Source of the DNA: Favolaschia claudopus
Taxonomy: Eukaryota; Basidiomycota; Agaricomycetes; Agaricales; Mycenaceae
Assembly (NCBI GenBank): GCA_037176885.1
Contig: JAWWNJ010000057.1
Location: 62,001 to 126,000, forward strand
Length of the DNA: 64,000 nucleotides
Direction of reading: 5' to 3'
The translations under genes and the position numbers were made by a program. Position 1 is the stretch's first letter. Each line of letters opens with the position of its first letter. The notes beneath the pieces were generated by a model. The model saw only the letters and a program-made list of their open reading frames with translations, was not told where the DNA came from and did not search any database. Of the stretch, positions 13,101 to 24,129 are shown piece by piece.

Positions 13101-15955
13101 CGACCAGGAACGACGAGGAGCTCAGGAAGAAAGAGGCCGAACTGATGCTGATCAAGGAACGTGCCGAACGCGAAAAAGAGGAGCGCGAAGCGTTGGAGAG
13201 CTTGAAGATGTCGCTGGAGGCCGAGAAGCGCAAGGTCGAGGAGGAGTTGGAAGCCGAGCGTGTCCTCGCTTTAGACAAGGATGCTCTTCTTGAGCGAAGT
13301 AAGAAACGGGAGAGCGAACTCGAGGACGAGGTAGCTGCCTTGCAGGCTGACATCGACACCCTTGACTCTCAATTGGACCGGGTGATGAAGCTCCAGAAAG
13401 ACGCCGAAGAGAAACACGACAGTCTTCGGCAGATGTTCGATCAGGCCGCCGAGCATCTTGTTCGTTTGGAGACCGAGCAGAAAGAATGGGCGATAAGGGA
13501 GGAGGAACTGAACGCTCAATTGCTGGAAACTCAGGATGGATCGGACCACCTTCGCTCCAATCTTGAAGAACTCCGTAAGGTCGGTGAGGACCTGAAGAAC
13601 CTTGCGCTGCAGCGAGAGGAAGATCTCGCTCGAGCAAAGGAGCGGACAGACGTGGTCATCAAGGAGCTCACGGGCAAGCTCGAGGCGGAAAGCCAGAACA
13701 CGTATGTTGTTACCATTCGACAAATGCCTCGAAAACGCTGATCGTCTCTCTAGGCAAACTTTCAAACGTAAGGCGGAGGAGTTGGAGACGACCAGTCGAC
13801 AGAATCAACAGCAGCTGGCGGAACTTTCTCGCTCCAAAACCGAGCACACTCAGGCGCTTCAGCAGAGGGAGGGGCAGATTGCGACTCTTTCCGAGAAAGT
13901 AGCCTCCATGAACAAACTCCACGGCGAATCGCTACAGGAGATTCTCGCTCTCCAGAACGACATCAACACCCTCGAGACTCAGCTTGATGCAGAAAGAGAC
14001 GATCGAGAGAACGAAATTCAGACTCGCAACAAGCTTCAAGGCGAGTTGGACGAGCTGCGGAAAATCATGGAGGCGAAGACAAGTGAAGCCACGCGCCGTG
14101 ATCAGGTCGAGAAAAACAAGGATCAAGAACTTGCTGATTTACGGCAGCAAACCCACAAGTTGCACGACGACCTTACGGAGGGCCGCCGCCAGTCGTTAGC
14201 TACACAGAAGCAACTGAAGTTGGAGCTAGACACGTCGGTCCGTGAGCATGTCTCCCTCCAAGAAAGTCACAAATCGCTTTTGGAGCGCGAGCGGAGCCTT
14301 CAGGCGGACTTGTCCAAGGCTCAGGCAGCTCTCAAAGACTTGGAGAGAAACAAACACACCGTGGAATCCGAGTCGCACTCTCTGCACGCACGCCTTGGCG
14401 ACTCTGAGCGTGAGCTCGCAGAGGCCCGCAAAGCCAAGGAGGTGATTATTCACTCTTCATTCATTCTAATTGGGGGAACTGACTAAATCGGATTGTAGAC
14501 TCTGGAGCGCCAGTTGACGACGTTTCAAGGGAAGTACCACGAGATCGAAGACCTTATGCTCAAGATGGAGAGAGACAAGACCAACCACGACCGTCAACTT
14601 GAGACCACGCAGAAGCAGCTCGAGGCAGAAACAGCCAAACGCGCGCAGTTGGAGAAGACGATTGCAATGCACAAGGCTGAGGTTGTTCAGCTGACTGAAA
14701 GTGCTGCCCGTATGGATGCGGAGCTGAAACAGGCACTATCGGAACTAGCGGCCAGGGAAGCGGACGCGAAGGCGATACAGATTCAAAGGGTGCAGCATAC
14801 GACCATCGTCGAGCACGTTCATGTTCTCGAGGAGGCCAAGCGGGTGACTGATCGACAACTTGCGGATGCGCAAGCCGAACTGGCCAGTAATCAGGCGTAT
14901 ATCCGGTCTCTGGAGAAGGCGAAGCAACGGCTGACTACTGAGGCGGAGGATCTGAGCCGAGAGACGGAGCGGGAGCGACTTGAGCTGCGGACGAAGGAGA
15001 AGACGGTTCGGGCCCAGGAGGAGAAGATGAGCAAGGCGTTGGCCGATGCGGAGCGGGTGCGTAAGGACAAGGATATGTCGGAACTGCAGACGCGGCGGTT
15101 ACAAATCGAGTTGGAAAGCTCACAACGACAGGTCGAAGAGTTGACTAAACAGCTGCAGCAACTCAGAGGGGACTCGGCTCAGCTTGACATGGACCTTCGC
15201 CGCCTTGCTGATGATTCAGGGGAGGCGCCGCTATCCATGGCTCGGCGTAGGGCTCAGTTGGAGGGCCAGGTGATGGAGGCAAGGTCCACCGCAAACCGTG
15301 CCTCAATGCCACGGTATAGCATCGATGGGAGTGATTGGAGGCGAGAGAAGGAACGAATGGAGAGCAGGATCGCCGAGCTCACAAAGGCATACGAGGCATC
15401 CGCCGCTGCACAAGCCGAGCAACGGTCGCAAATTGGTTCCTTGCATTCGCAAGTACGAGATTTGCGCGGGGTTCTAGACGACGCGGAGGCGGACAGAATG
15501 TTGCTCCAGAAAGCACGTCGTGCGCTGCAAGCGGAACTGGAGACCATCAAGAATGACCCTGTAGACAATAAACAGGTTCCGGGCGACCGCGACGTTCAGA
15601 AGCTGCAGCTGAAGCAGCTTGATATGGAGCGGATGTTAGAGGAGCAGGATTATCGCGCGTCAACTTCTCTTGACCGGATGAAGAAGGCAGAGGCGTTTGC
15701 GAACGAATGTCAGATTGAGCTTGGGAGGGTACGTGTTGACAATTCTGAGTTGGATCGGTTAAATGTGAGTTTTGCTTGCATTGATTGCGGCTTTTTTTCA
15801 CCAAGCAATGGCAGGCAAATCTTGAGAAACAAGTCAAGGAGCTGCATGCTCGACTCGCTGAGGTCGAGACGAAACCGCTAAATTCTCCTCGAGCCGTGCG
15901 TCGAGAGAGCCGCATAGAGGAGTTGGCGAATCAACTGAACAAGGGGAGGAGGTAG
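10136..15955 (+). CDS. Class II myosin heavy chain
   Basis: Actin motor of the cytokinetic ring. Ten exons: 10136-10312, 10363-10506, 10557-10741, 10799-11274, 11323-11426, 11479-13032, 13082-13701, 13754-14441, 14499-15764 and 15815-15955, encoding 1,784 residues with all introns GT-AG. The N-terminal SH3-like subdomain is followed by the P-loop [10 protein letters not shown] (about residue 170), switch [10 protein letters not shown] (about 268), switch [10 protein letters not shown] (about 489), an IQ-like neck near 830-865, and the [12 protein letters not shown] junction that marks class II. A heptad-rich coiled coil runs from about 880 to the end. The predicted stop falls abruptly inside coiled-coil sequence (ANQLNKGRR) and the last codons overlap a possible splice donor, GGTAGGTAAT. 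The tail is therefore either truncated or continues in an exon I did not find; the next 235 bp before the convergent gene show none. Confidence 0.93.
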
Positions 15956-16189
15956 GTAATTGGGACTGGTTCTCTATTATATACGAACGTTACGTCGTGC
16001 CATGACCGTGTAAGTTATTGTGCAATTTGTATTGTAGCCACTGCATTCACATCTATATTCTTAATGACATTTTCTTTTTGTATTGCAAACATCCGTTCAT
16101 TCCAGTGTTGATCAGTGATATTCCTACATGCATTACAGTCCAGGTATAAATTAAGCATGTAAGAGTAAGAGTCCGGACGACGAGTACTC

Positions 16190-17635
16190 TTAATCCCAGT
16201 CCTCCTCGTCCTCTTCGTCGTCGCTGTCGCCCATGTTAGCGCGTTTCGCGATGAGCGCATCGCGGAGCGCGGTGGTGAGATCGGCGCCGCCTCCCCCGGC
16301 GGCGGGTGACGTGGGCTCCTCGACGGCGGGGGAACGCGGAGCGGGCCCGTCGGTCTTGCGCAAGGAGTGGATGCCCTTGCCTTGGATGGAGTCGAGGAGG
16401 GCGTTGCGCCCTGGCTGCGGCGGGGGGAGGCCCGCGAGGGCGGTGCCGCCGCCGCTGCTGCCGCCTGGACCTGGGGGCGGAGGGGGCGGAGGTGGGGGTG
16501 GAGCGCCGCCGCCTGGGGGTGGAGGCGGTGGAGGCGGAGGCGGGGGAGGGGCGCCGTTGCTGACGGGCGGACGGGGAGGGGGCGGGGGTGCGGGTGGCGC
16601 AGCGCTGGTTGGGCGCGGAGGGGGAGCGGGGACGGCAGGGGATTTGCCCGCGGGGCGCATGGGTGGTGGTGGTGGTGGGGGCGCTGGGGTTGCGGCCGGG
16701 GCTGGGCGCATGGGAGGTGCGGGGGGCACTTGCGAGGCGCGGGTGCCTCGCGGGGGAGGCGGTGGGGGCGGTGCAGCAGCGATGGAGGACGTGCTGTCGG
16801 TTGGCGCGTGAGTGCGACGCGAGGGAGGTGGCGGCGGCTTTGTTTTCTTCGCCGTGGGTGCGGCCGCCTGCTGCTGCTGGTGCTTGCGGGCAAAGTCTTT
16901 GATGAACTCCATCTCCTGATCGATGACTTTCTTGTCGATGCCCGAGTTTTCGAGCTGGCCGAGGAAAGCGGTCCAAGACGGGTCGACGCCGGTGGAGGTG
17001 AAGCCTTGGTCCTCGTCGTAGCCCATATGGGCGACGTGCACGAAAGAACCGGAGGCGGGACCTGAGATCATGGATTTGTCGATCTTGCCGCCTTTGCTGG
17101 CCTTCTTCTTCTTCTCGGACGCAGGTTTCGCTGTGTGAGTTATGAGAAGGGCAAAAGCAGGGAGAAGAGACCGAGACGAACACTTTGCCTCTTTCTTCGT
17201 CGTGACCTTCTTCCAGAACGACTTGGCTTCTCGTTCGTCGGCAAAGACAAATCCAACCATGCATTCCTAGTCAGAATTATAAGGTTGTACCAAGCACGAG
17301 CTGTGCGCAGACGAGAAGTCGAGACGCACATCTGCCGCGAACGAGTGAAAGAAGGCTCGGTCCGGAAAGTATTCGAGACCGTTGTAGAGTTCATACTCCC
17401 AGATGACACCGCGAGTGCCGTCGAGGTCGACGAGACGGAAAGCGTAGGTGTTCTTGGTGGTGTCCCGCACGATGGCTAGGGCGCCCTGAAGGCCAGAATA
17501 AGACCATTGATTTGGATCGGGGTGGGCGTAGTAGATGCGAGCGAGAGCAGCAAAGAGAATTTTGTTGGAGGCGGCGGGGATGGCGGCCTTGACTTTGTTC
17601 TTCTCTTCTGTGTTGAGGGTGGATTGAGAGGGCAT
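16190..17635 (-). CDS. LAS17: WASP family Arp2/3 activator (Las17/Wsp1 type)
   Basis: Promotes branched actin nucleation at endocytic patches by bringing actin monomers to the Arp2/3 complex. Three minus-strand exons (17635-17330, 17266-17182, 17130-16190) encode 443 residues. Residues 1 to about 118 form a WH1 domain, the WIP/verprolin-binding site. A basic stretch and a CRIB motif (ISGPASGSFVHVAHMG, about 150-167) suggest binding to a Cdc42-type GTPase. A long polyproline region follows (about 230-370). Then come one WH2 motif (ALLDSIQGKGIHSLRK), a central helix (LTTALRDALIAKR) and an acidic tail ending in Trp, DEEDEEDWD. Start chosen at MPSQSTL; an ATG five codons upstream is also in frame. 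The second intron uses a GTTCGT donor, the only choice that keeps the frame. Convergent with the myosin gene. Confidence 0.93.
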
Positions 17636-18010
17636 CGGGGGAGAGAACAACGAGTTGAGGCTGCGTTGGCTGCGCTCACACTTATTGTCTCAGTTTGCAG
17701 TGTATGTTTCTGTTTGAATCGCAGTAATTGTGATTCAAATAAATTTATTACTGACTACAAGAATGTGCATACACGTCTCAGAGACTCGGACCTCGCGCAA
17801 AAGTACGAGCGGTAAAAGATATACGAGCAGGACAGTCAATCTTGCCCCCCTTTCCCCTCGCACCGCCCATTGTGTGTGGACGGAGTAGTGAATATAGAGG
17901 GCGGAGTGAAACAGAAGAAACAGAAAGAGAAGAAAAATACACCGGATAATCATATCGTATTACTGTCGCACATACACGGAAGCGTACCCTACGTCGAACA
18001 GCAGCCGCGT
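17636..18010. other. Spacer: WASP promoter and uL16 3' region
   Basis: Both flanking genes run leftward, so this 375 bp must contain the promoter of the WASP gene and the 3' untranslated region of the ribosomal protein gene. I see no coding sequence. AT-rich tracts at 17690-17760 and 17900-17960 are unremarkable. Confidence 0.55.
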
Positions 18011-18768
18011 CTAGGCACGGAGCTGATTGCGAAGGTTCTGCTCGAGAGGGCCCTTCGGCCGGATGAACTGGACGTAGGCACCGTCCCTGGCAGACAAAGT
18101 CAGAAAACGGATTGAAAAGTAGTAGAACGACAATACGCACTGCAGGACCTTCTTCTCCTCCTTAAGCTTGAGGTAGTCGCCCTTTGCGACGTTGGTGAAG
18201 CCCCACTTCTTGGAAACGATGATCTTTTGGCGGCCGGGGAACTTGTAGCGAGCGCGGCGGAGGGCTTCCATGATGACGGGTGCGTTGGCCTCTTTGCAGC
18301 GGATGGAGAGGATGACCTGGCCGATGTTGACGCGAGCGACGGTGCCGTAGGGCTTGCCCCAGGCGCCACGCATGCCGGTTTGGAGACGATCGGCGCCGGC
18401 ACAGGACAACATCTTGTTGATGCGGATGACATGGAAGGGGTGGACGCGGACACGCAGGTGGAACGAGTCCTTGCCCGACGTCTTGGTCACATACTGCACA
18501 ATGTGTCAGCCGTTTGATTCACAGGAAAAAAAGGGAGGTAACGCACCTTGTTAGCACAAATGCGGGCGGCTTCTAGTGCTTCACTGCTTAGCTGCTCGTA
18601 TTCATCGGACACGAGATGGCAGCAGAACGGGAATTCGTCGACAGAGGCGCGCTTGCGGCCAAGGTCGAAAATACGGATCTTGGGGTCGGGTACACCACGG
18701 TTGTACCGACTCTTCGGGTACGGCTTGTTTTTGCAGTAACGGTAGCAGCGAGCGGGACGGCGACCCAT
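18011..18768 (-). CDS. RPL10: 60S ribosomal protein uL16 (L10/QM)
   Basis: Large-subunit protein near the peptidyl-transferase centre, added late in 60S maturation. Three minus-strand exons (18768-18547, 18493-18141, 18086-18011) encode 216 residues; the yeast protein has 221 and the human 214. The N-terminus [21 protein letters not shown] and the internal stretches [20 protein letters not shown] and [16 protein letters not shown], the last forming the conserved loop near the P site, identify it without doubt. The short pyrimidine-rich leader before the ATG and possible further 5' splice sites near 18780 and 18916 fit a ribosomal protein promoter. Confidence 0.97.
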
Positions 18769-19540
18769 GGCAAATTATCTGAGCAAAAAAGAGAAAGAAA
18801 AAAGTCAGCACAAACGACATCCGATTTCATCCCGCCGCATCCAGCCCAATTCGCCTATTTCCACCCAACAGATGCATCCACGGCCTTCGAATGCGGCGTA
18901 CAGAGGCAGAAAGAGGTACTCACAGGTGGAGGATGATGGGGGGAGACGGAGAGAGGTTCTGTGGCCGTTTTATGGTGGTGAGTAAGCGGACAAAATGACG
19001 TGAGTAAGCAATTTGATGGCCTTTCTCCCCGCTCACTCAGCTTTCTTTTCCGATTCGACTCATCTCTCTTCGGACGCGACAATTTTGTTCCATCTCGTTC
19101 CCGACTGTCTTACTCAGAGTCGGCTCTCAACACAGCAGTGTCTCACTACAACATTCCCCTTCTCAAAATCCATACATGCACGATCTCAAGATGGCCTTGG
19201 ATATCCTTTGCAAATTCAAAATTGACCCTCGTCTCAAACCCCATCCTTCAACGGATCCACGTAGCTGCAACAAGGTGCGTGATCACCGTCCTCATTGTCG
19301 CTTCCACTAACTTGCCTGTATCCTCACAAGACAATGCCGACACAAGACAATGCCGACACTGGATAAAATAGAAACCCATTCCAAAATTCCTGTATCACTT
19401 GCATTGGCGCGTGCCCCACATCCCGCTCGCCTCTCTGTACACCTTAACATGCAACCAATTTTGAATTTGCTTTCCGAAGAAGGCTGTATGCTGTGCAAAT
19501 TCTACCATACTCCCAAAATGAAGCCAAAGTGTATGACGTT
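18769..19540. other. uL16 promoter region and spacer
   Basis: No gene seen. The stretch next to the uL16 start probably contains its promoter and leader. A 16 bp direct repeat (acaagacaatgccgac) occurs twice back to back near 19327-19357. Confidence 0.5.
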
Positions 19541-19760
19541 CCGAATGTCGCATAAATCAAACCACAAAAAAACTTTTGAGGCGCAAAAAAAAACTTTTGA
19601 AAGTCCTTGGATAAGCTTCATATTGCAGGATCTCAAGGTAGGGGTGTCCAAGAGGTCTCCCCTCGCTGGAAAACGTCAGTTTCGCAGCGGAACATGTTCA
19701 TCGGAGCGGGGGATCCGATTTGATAAGGTCGGGAAATCACCGCCGCTTCGGATTTAACGG
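19541..19760 (+). repeat. Left arm of a ~220 bp inverted repeat (LINE tail copy)
   Basis: This block matches, in reverse complement, the block at 20851-21085. Shared landmarks read from left to right in this arm are tcgcataaatcaaa, cttttgaggcgcaaaaaa, ccttggataagcttcat, a ctcaaggta block, ggaacatgttcatcgg and ccgcttcggatttaacgg. The arms are diverged but collinear. The A-rich run after gaggcgc corresponds to the 23 bp T run in the right arm, so both look like copies of one LINE 3' end plus the sequence beyond it. Confidence 0.7.
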
Positions 19761-20279
19761 ATCTGCCTCCCGTGCCTGAGTGCAACACTTTTACTTGGCT
19801 GTACATACTTATCGACAAAGTCTACAGTATTGGCGCCTATTAATATTGGTACCCTTGGCTCTCGTAGACCGTCTGTGCTCTTGTTACGCCCATGCAGTTT
19901 CACCCGGTCGTCCGGCCATCCGTCCCCCGGCCTCCGGCCTACTTCTACTTGTCCGTCCTTCTGTGCTCCGGTTCATCCGTCGAAGCATACACCCATCGGG
20001 TTTTCGCAATGAAGGTCTTCTGAGCGTTCCCGAATCAATCCCATGATCTATGCCTGTATGCTTCTCTCTTATTGTCTCTATTGTCTTTATTGTTCTTTCG
20101 CTTACAACTCTTATTGTCTTTACTTACTATTACCTTATATGGCCTTTCTCCGTAATACGTATATATACCTATCTACTTCGTTTTGTAACTTCAGTTGAAA
20201 ATTAACGTGCTTTGCCTCCGCATTGCTCCGTGGTCAGAATCCTCTATCTTCTTGGAAGTCTAGTTAGTGGCGTACCCTT

Positions 20280-20430
20280 AGCCCCCTGTGGTATCGCTTC
20301 ACCCGTCCTCCGTATCCGTCCTCCGTCCTCCGTCTCTTCCGTCATCTCCGTCCTCCGGCCTCCAGCCACCCGTCCTCCGGCCACCCGTCCTCCGGCCACC
20401 CGTCCTCCGGCCACCCGTCCTCCGTCCCTT
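20280..20430. repeat. Pyrimidine/GC-rich minisatellite
   Basis: A 15 bp unit, cacccgtcctccggc, is repeated about four times in tandem at 20366-20426, preceded by looser cgtcctcc repeats from 20293. A related cgtcc/ccgg-rich tract occurs at 19895-19990. There is no coding signal. Confidence 0.75.
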
Positions 20431-20850
20431 TATTTGACACGGATATAACAGCTCTGGATTTGCACAAATTGAGTCCCAGGAATGCCGAGATGATTAGCAA
20501 ATCACCAGCAGTCACGGCACGAGGTTCGTGACATAACACGACAAAAATTGTCCACCATGGCCAGAATTTGCTTTCCACACGGAAGGTACTCAGGAGACAT
20601 ATATAGCGTATAGAATGCTTGGACTAGACTCCCGAGCTACCAGACAACAGCAGACGAAGTGCTAATCCTCAAAGAAAATTAAAGAAAATTCTGAAGCTCA
20701 CTGTGTATCCTGAAAAGTGGGATTGTAGGGGAGGAACTGATGCAAAGTGACTGATACCCTGCAGCAGTTAGCCAGGATGCAACCTCCATCTCAAGCAGCT
20801 TGCAACAAGTTCAACGCGAGCTGTGTTGCCGAGTGTCGGGAACAATAAGT

Positions 20851-21085
20851 CCGTTAAATCCGAAGCGGCAGTGATTCCCGGCTTGATCAAATCGGGTCTT
20901 TTGCCCCGATGAACATGTTCCACTGCGAAACTGACGTTTTCCAGTGAGGGGAGACCTGCTTGGACACCTCTACCTTGAGATCCTGCAGTATGAAGCTTAT
21001 CCAAGGACTTTAAAAATTTTTTTTTTTTTTTTTTTTTTTGCGCCTCAAAAGTTTTTCTGTGCTTTGATTTATGCGATATTCGGTC
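20851..21085 (-). repeat. Right arm of the inverted repeat, with 23 bp poly-T
   Basis: Reverse-complement partner of 19541-19760. The uninterrupted T run at 21017-21039 is a poly(A) tract on the minus strand, directly downstream of the LINE coding remnant at 21192-21852. That is where a LINE tail should be. Confidence 0.7.
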
Positions 21086-21191
21086 CGCTTTGGTTACTGG
21101 TTATTGGACCAGAAAATGCCGGGGAAGGTGTCCGGGAGCAAATGCCATTACGCACGAATTCGACAGTGTGGGACTCCAGCTGTAAGGAATT

Positions 21192-21852
21192 TCATCCAAT
21201 TCCTATTTTCATGGGCTGTATACCCACTAAAACCCCCCTCATATATGTCCAATTATCTGGCAAAGAGTCCTCATTGAAGAGTAACCCGCTCCAGGTATTT
21301 AAAACCTTCTTCTTGCTAAATGCAAGAGACCCAAAATTTCGTTCGTCACTTAAAATACGGTCGCGATCCAAAGCCGAGTTCATTGCGGACACCCATTTGT
21401 TATGGACTTTTGCGCGGGAATGAACTGTGCCTGGATTTTTAATCACTCGATTGACTCGTAGCGACCATATATGGTGCCAAGATACGGAAATCAAGATAGC
21501 AAATAGTCGGGCTTTGTGTGGTAGAAGTATACCATTTTTCGATTTGAATCGAAGTAGGTTACACCCAAGTAAGAGTCCCCAGTTAAGTTTTGGCCAGTCT
21601 GAAGCCGGATATTTCATCACCCACAGTTGACGAGCGAGATCCCAAATCCAATTTTTTTTTTTCGGGAATGGCACATTCCAATGCAATATGTTCAAGAGAC
21701 TCAGTTACACCACAGTTTTTGCAAGTTCCCATGGGATGATATTGGTGTATGTGGAACCAGAAGTTTCCAACTCGGAAAGTTTCATGAATACACTTCAAGA
21801 AAAAAACTCTCTCGTTAATCGACGGAGTGTAGATGAACAGACTGAGTTCCAA
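21192..21852 (-). pseudogene. 3' end of a LINE-type reverse transcriptase, frameshifted
   Basis: On the minus strand, one frame (21852-21583) contains FHIHQYHPMGTCKNCG and SLEHIALEC, the Cys/His knuckle found near the C-terminus of non-LTR retrotransposon polyproteins. The sequence continues in another frame (to 21192) with a WDLARQLW and LGLLLGC-like stretch that normally follows it. The shift falls in a homopolymer run near 21651-21662. Only this C-terminal part is present. Element A's LTR begins at 21957, upstream of it, so the rest was probably lost or displaced. Confidence 0.65.
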
Positions 21853-21956
21853 ATCATGTCATCAGAAGGGATATAGTCAGATACCTCCTGAACGGCACAA
21901 CATATGTGGTCAAGATTTACAAAGGTTGATTTTCGGTGAGGTTTTGGACATATTTT

Positions 21957-22491
21957 TGTCACGATTGAATGACAATCTTATCGCGACAACACCTTAAATT
22001 CCACGGTCACATGCAACAAAGACCGGGCCGACGATCCATTACTTCCAGACACCTTACCCACCGCCCTCGCCCTTCTTTTTCATCAGGCCTGACACCATGA
22101 CCGTCGTCCACACACATGATCACACACACTATCTATCGTTCACTCACTGCCACGTCACAGGTATAAACCATGAGGACAATGCACCCTTCCCATCGTTCAC
22201 CACTGTTCTCCTGCAACAACATGGGAGCCACATGTTTGCCATGCCATAGGAGGGAGGAAGCCTCATGGATGACGACAGGATGAAGAACGTTCCATAGAAC
22301 ACATGTTTCCCACACGCTTGACACTCAGAGTACGCATGTAGTTAATAGTTCACACGGTTCAGTAGACAGTATAAGTAGAGTAGTTTATTCGCCCTTGTAC
22401 CCTAGTCCTTTTATTCAGTTATTTTCTCGAGCTAATACCGCACCACCCAACCCCTTGTCTTAGACCTGGGGCGCGAGGCTTGATTGTGACA
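21957..22491 (+). repeat. 5' LTR of element A
   Basis: A 535 bp block starts TGTCAC and ends GTGACA, a perfect 6 bp terminal inversion. It lies about 560 bp upstream of A's gag, with a TATA-like agtataag near 22370. No second copy exists in the window because A's right end is missing, so the boundaries rest on the terminal inversion and position alone. Confidence 0.6.
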
Positions 22492-23052
22492 TAATAAAAG
22501 GACTACCATCTTACCATCGTACCATCTACCCTTCGACCTCCTTTCCCTATCTCCTCTCCTCTATCCACTACTTGGATCCTGTTCGACCTCTACATCTTTT
22601 CATCAAGACCCATTGCTCTACCCAATCGACTTCTACCTCGTTACCCAACGAGTCTAAATAAACGCCAATCACTTGTGGTTCACTCAAGCAGACAGACACT
22701 AGGCCACGGGAAATGTTGAGTCCGTCCCAAGCCATACAGCAGTCGCAGAAGCACTAGTCGGATCTTCGGAGAGGACTATCTTGCTGTTGTGGGGAGTGTC
22801 GTAGAAGACCCCGGGCAGTTCTGCTAGCAAGAAATCACAGTGACCTCACCCTGACCTTCGTGGTCCTTTTACCAACAACCCGCATTCAGTGGTCGATACT
22901 GCCACTATAAAGAATACGTAATCCCTATTGCAACCACGTTCCGAGCACCCTCACCCTTATCATCCTCATCCTCCCGGGACGCGTCAGAAGTTGCTGACCA
23001 ACTACTCGCCATTTCCACCACTACCCATCACACCTTTCACACCGCTCCCATC
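22492..23052 (+). other. Leader of element A
   Basis: Non-coding stretch between the LTR and the gag start, rich in C and T (22500-22640). A standard TGG-type primer-binding site directly after the LTR is not evident; the first bases are taataaaaggac. Confidence 0.45.
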
Positions 23053-23551
23053 ATGACCCACTCTTACCACAACTCACCTACCCACCAATCACAACCCATC
23101 TCCATGCAGGGATCCCCTCGTCCCTTGCCCCGACAACCCTCCCCGGCACCGCATGCCGCATACTTTTCCACCTCCCCCATGACACAACAACAACAATTCA
23201 TGCAGATGCTCCAAGCCCTTCCTCCCAGGCCTCCTGCATCTAAAATTGTTCTCGCCCAAACACCACATTCCTTCGATGGCCAAGACAAGGCCAAATGGGA
23301 AATCTTCTTTGATGCTCTCACCACCTACATGGGAGCATACGACTCGGAGTTCGATACCGAGAAGAAGAAAATATTCTTTACGCTCTCTCTGCTGAGAGCC
23401 TCCGACGGCTCAGCCTGCCCAGCCTCCAACTGGTCACGGAACTGGAAGCGTGTACATTTGCGCACAGGCAGCCTCTCCAGCGGAGACACATTCGAAAAGC
23501 TCATAGAGGAGCTTGAGAAAACATTCAAGGACAAGAACGTCAGCGAGACGG
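23053..23551 (+). pseudogene. Element A gag, first part (split by element B)
   Basis: N-terminal part of a Ty3/gypsy Gag starting MTHSYHNSP, with a Gln/Pro-rich head and then a capsid-like domain (residues about 55-165, including FDGQDKAKWEIFFDALTTYM). The frame ends artificially at 23574 because element B begins at 23552. Removing B and one ACGG copy joins this part in frame to the sequence at 48777, in the expected order of a Gag capsid domain. It is therefore an interrupted gene, not a short protein. Confidence 0.85.
23548..23551. repeat. Target site duplication of element B, left copy (ACGG)
   Basis: ACGG directly precedes B's left LTR, and ACGG directly follows its right LTR at 48773-48776. 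Collapsing the two copies restores A's gag frame. Confidence 0.9.
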
Positions 23552-23746
23552 TGAAACGCTTGCACGCGGTCTAGTACAGCAAGTACTAGATAGTTTGTGG
23601 ATTAACCCTGAAGGCCTATCTAGCTTTCAACCGCTAGCGAACCAACAAACCCAATCCTAACTACTTTCCCCCTTGTAATGGTACTATAACTACGCCGAGT
23701 ACAGCTCGTTTGATCACTTGTTTAAGATGATTGAAGGGAGCCTAAG
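23552..23746 (-). repeat. Element B left (3') LTR, outer 195 bp
   Basis: Matches 47390-47584 with one substitution near 23731. It is separated from the rest of the LTR (29905-31097) by element D. It starts TGAAACGC. Confidence 0.93.
23742..23746. repeat. Target site duplication of element D, left copy (CTAAG)
   Basis: CTAAG precedes D, and CTAAG follows it at 29905-29909. The intact right LTR of B has a single CTAAG at the matching place (47580-47584), which proves the insertion event. Confidence 0.97.
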
Positions 23747-24114
23747 TGTAGGACCCGTTTGGGCTACAAAATTCAAGGGAGCGCGGAGGGAGCAACTGGC
23801 GAGCGAGTAGCAGTAATTGTAGTAGACGGCGTCCGAATGGTGTGTGCGAGGAGAGCTTAGCACTTCAGATATCTGTAGGCTAGCTCTCCAGCCCCAGCAG
23901 ATATCTGTCTGGGAAGCACTCCGAGCTGTGGAATTTCAGTAAGCTCAGACTATTACTCACCAAACCCTTGACCTCCAGTCCTAAATGCTTGATAACACTT
24001 TTGGACACTGAGGTACGATGTGGTTTGTGGTAAGATAAGATGATATTCCCACGTCGTTAATTACATGAGAATTGTAGCTAAAGAGTATTCAATATATAAA
24101 TGTGACCCGTTACA
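23747..24114 (-). repeat. Element D left (3') LTR
   Basis: 368 bp, plus-strand TGTAGGACCC to CCGTTACA. It contains a short repeated word, cagatatctgt, twice (24-25 bp apart). Identical by eye to 29537-29904. Confidence 0.95.
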
Positions 24115-24129
24115 GAGCCCCCCACTCTT
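24115..24129 (-). other. Candidate polypurine tract of element D
   Basis: On the minus strand the bases before the left LTR read aagagtggggggctc. This is purine-rich with a run of six G and consistent with second-strand priming, though three pyrimidines near the end are imperfect. Confidence 0.5.

Noticed and set aside
16233..16811. Gly-rich plus-strand frame of 192 codons
   Set aside because: It is the antisense of the WASP polyproline region, where CCN codons read as GGN.
20280..20430. CRISPR-like array
   Set aside because: The 15 bp units abut without spacers and the genome is eukaryotic; it is a minisatellite.
23747..24114. Treating 23747-24114 as a solo LTR unrelated to 29537-29904
   Set aside because: The same 5 bp CTAAG lies outside the two copies and not inside, and the empty site exists in B's right LTR, so they are the ends of one element.
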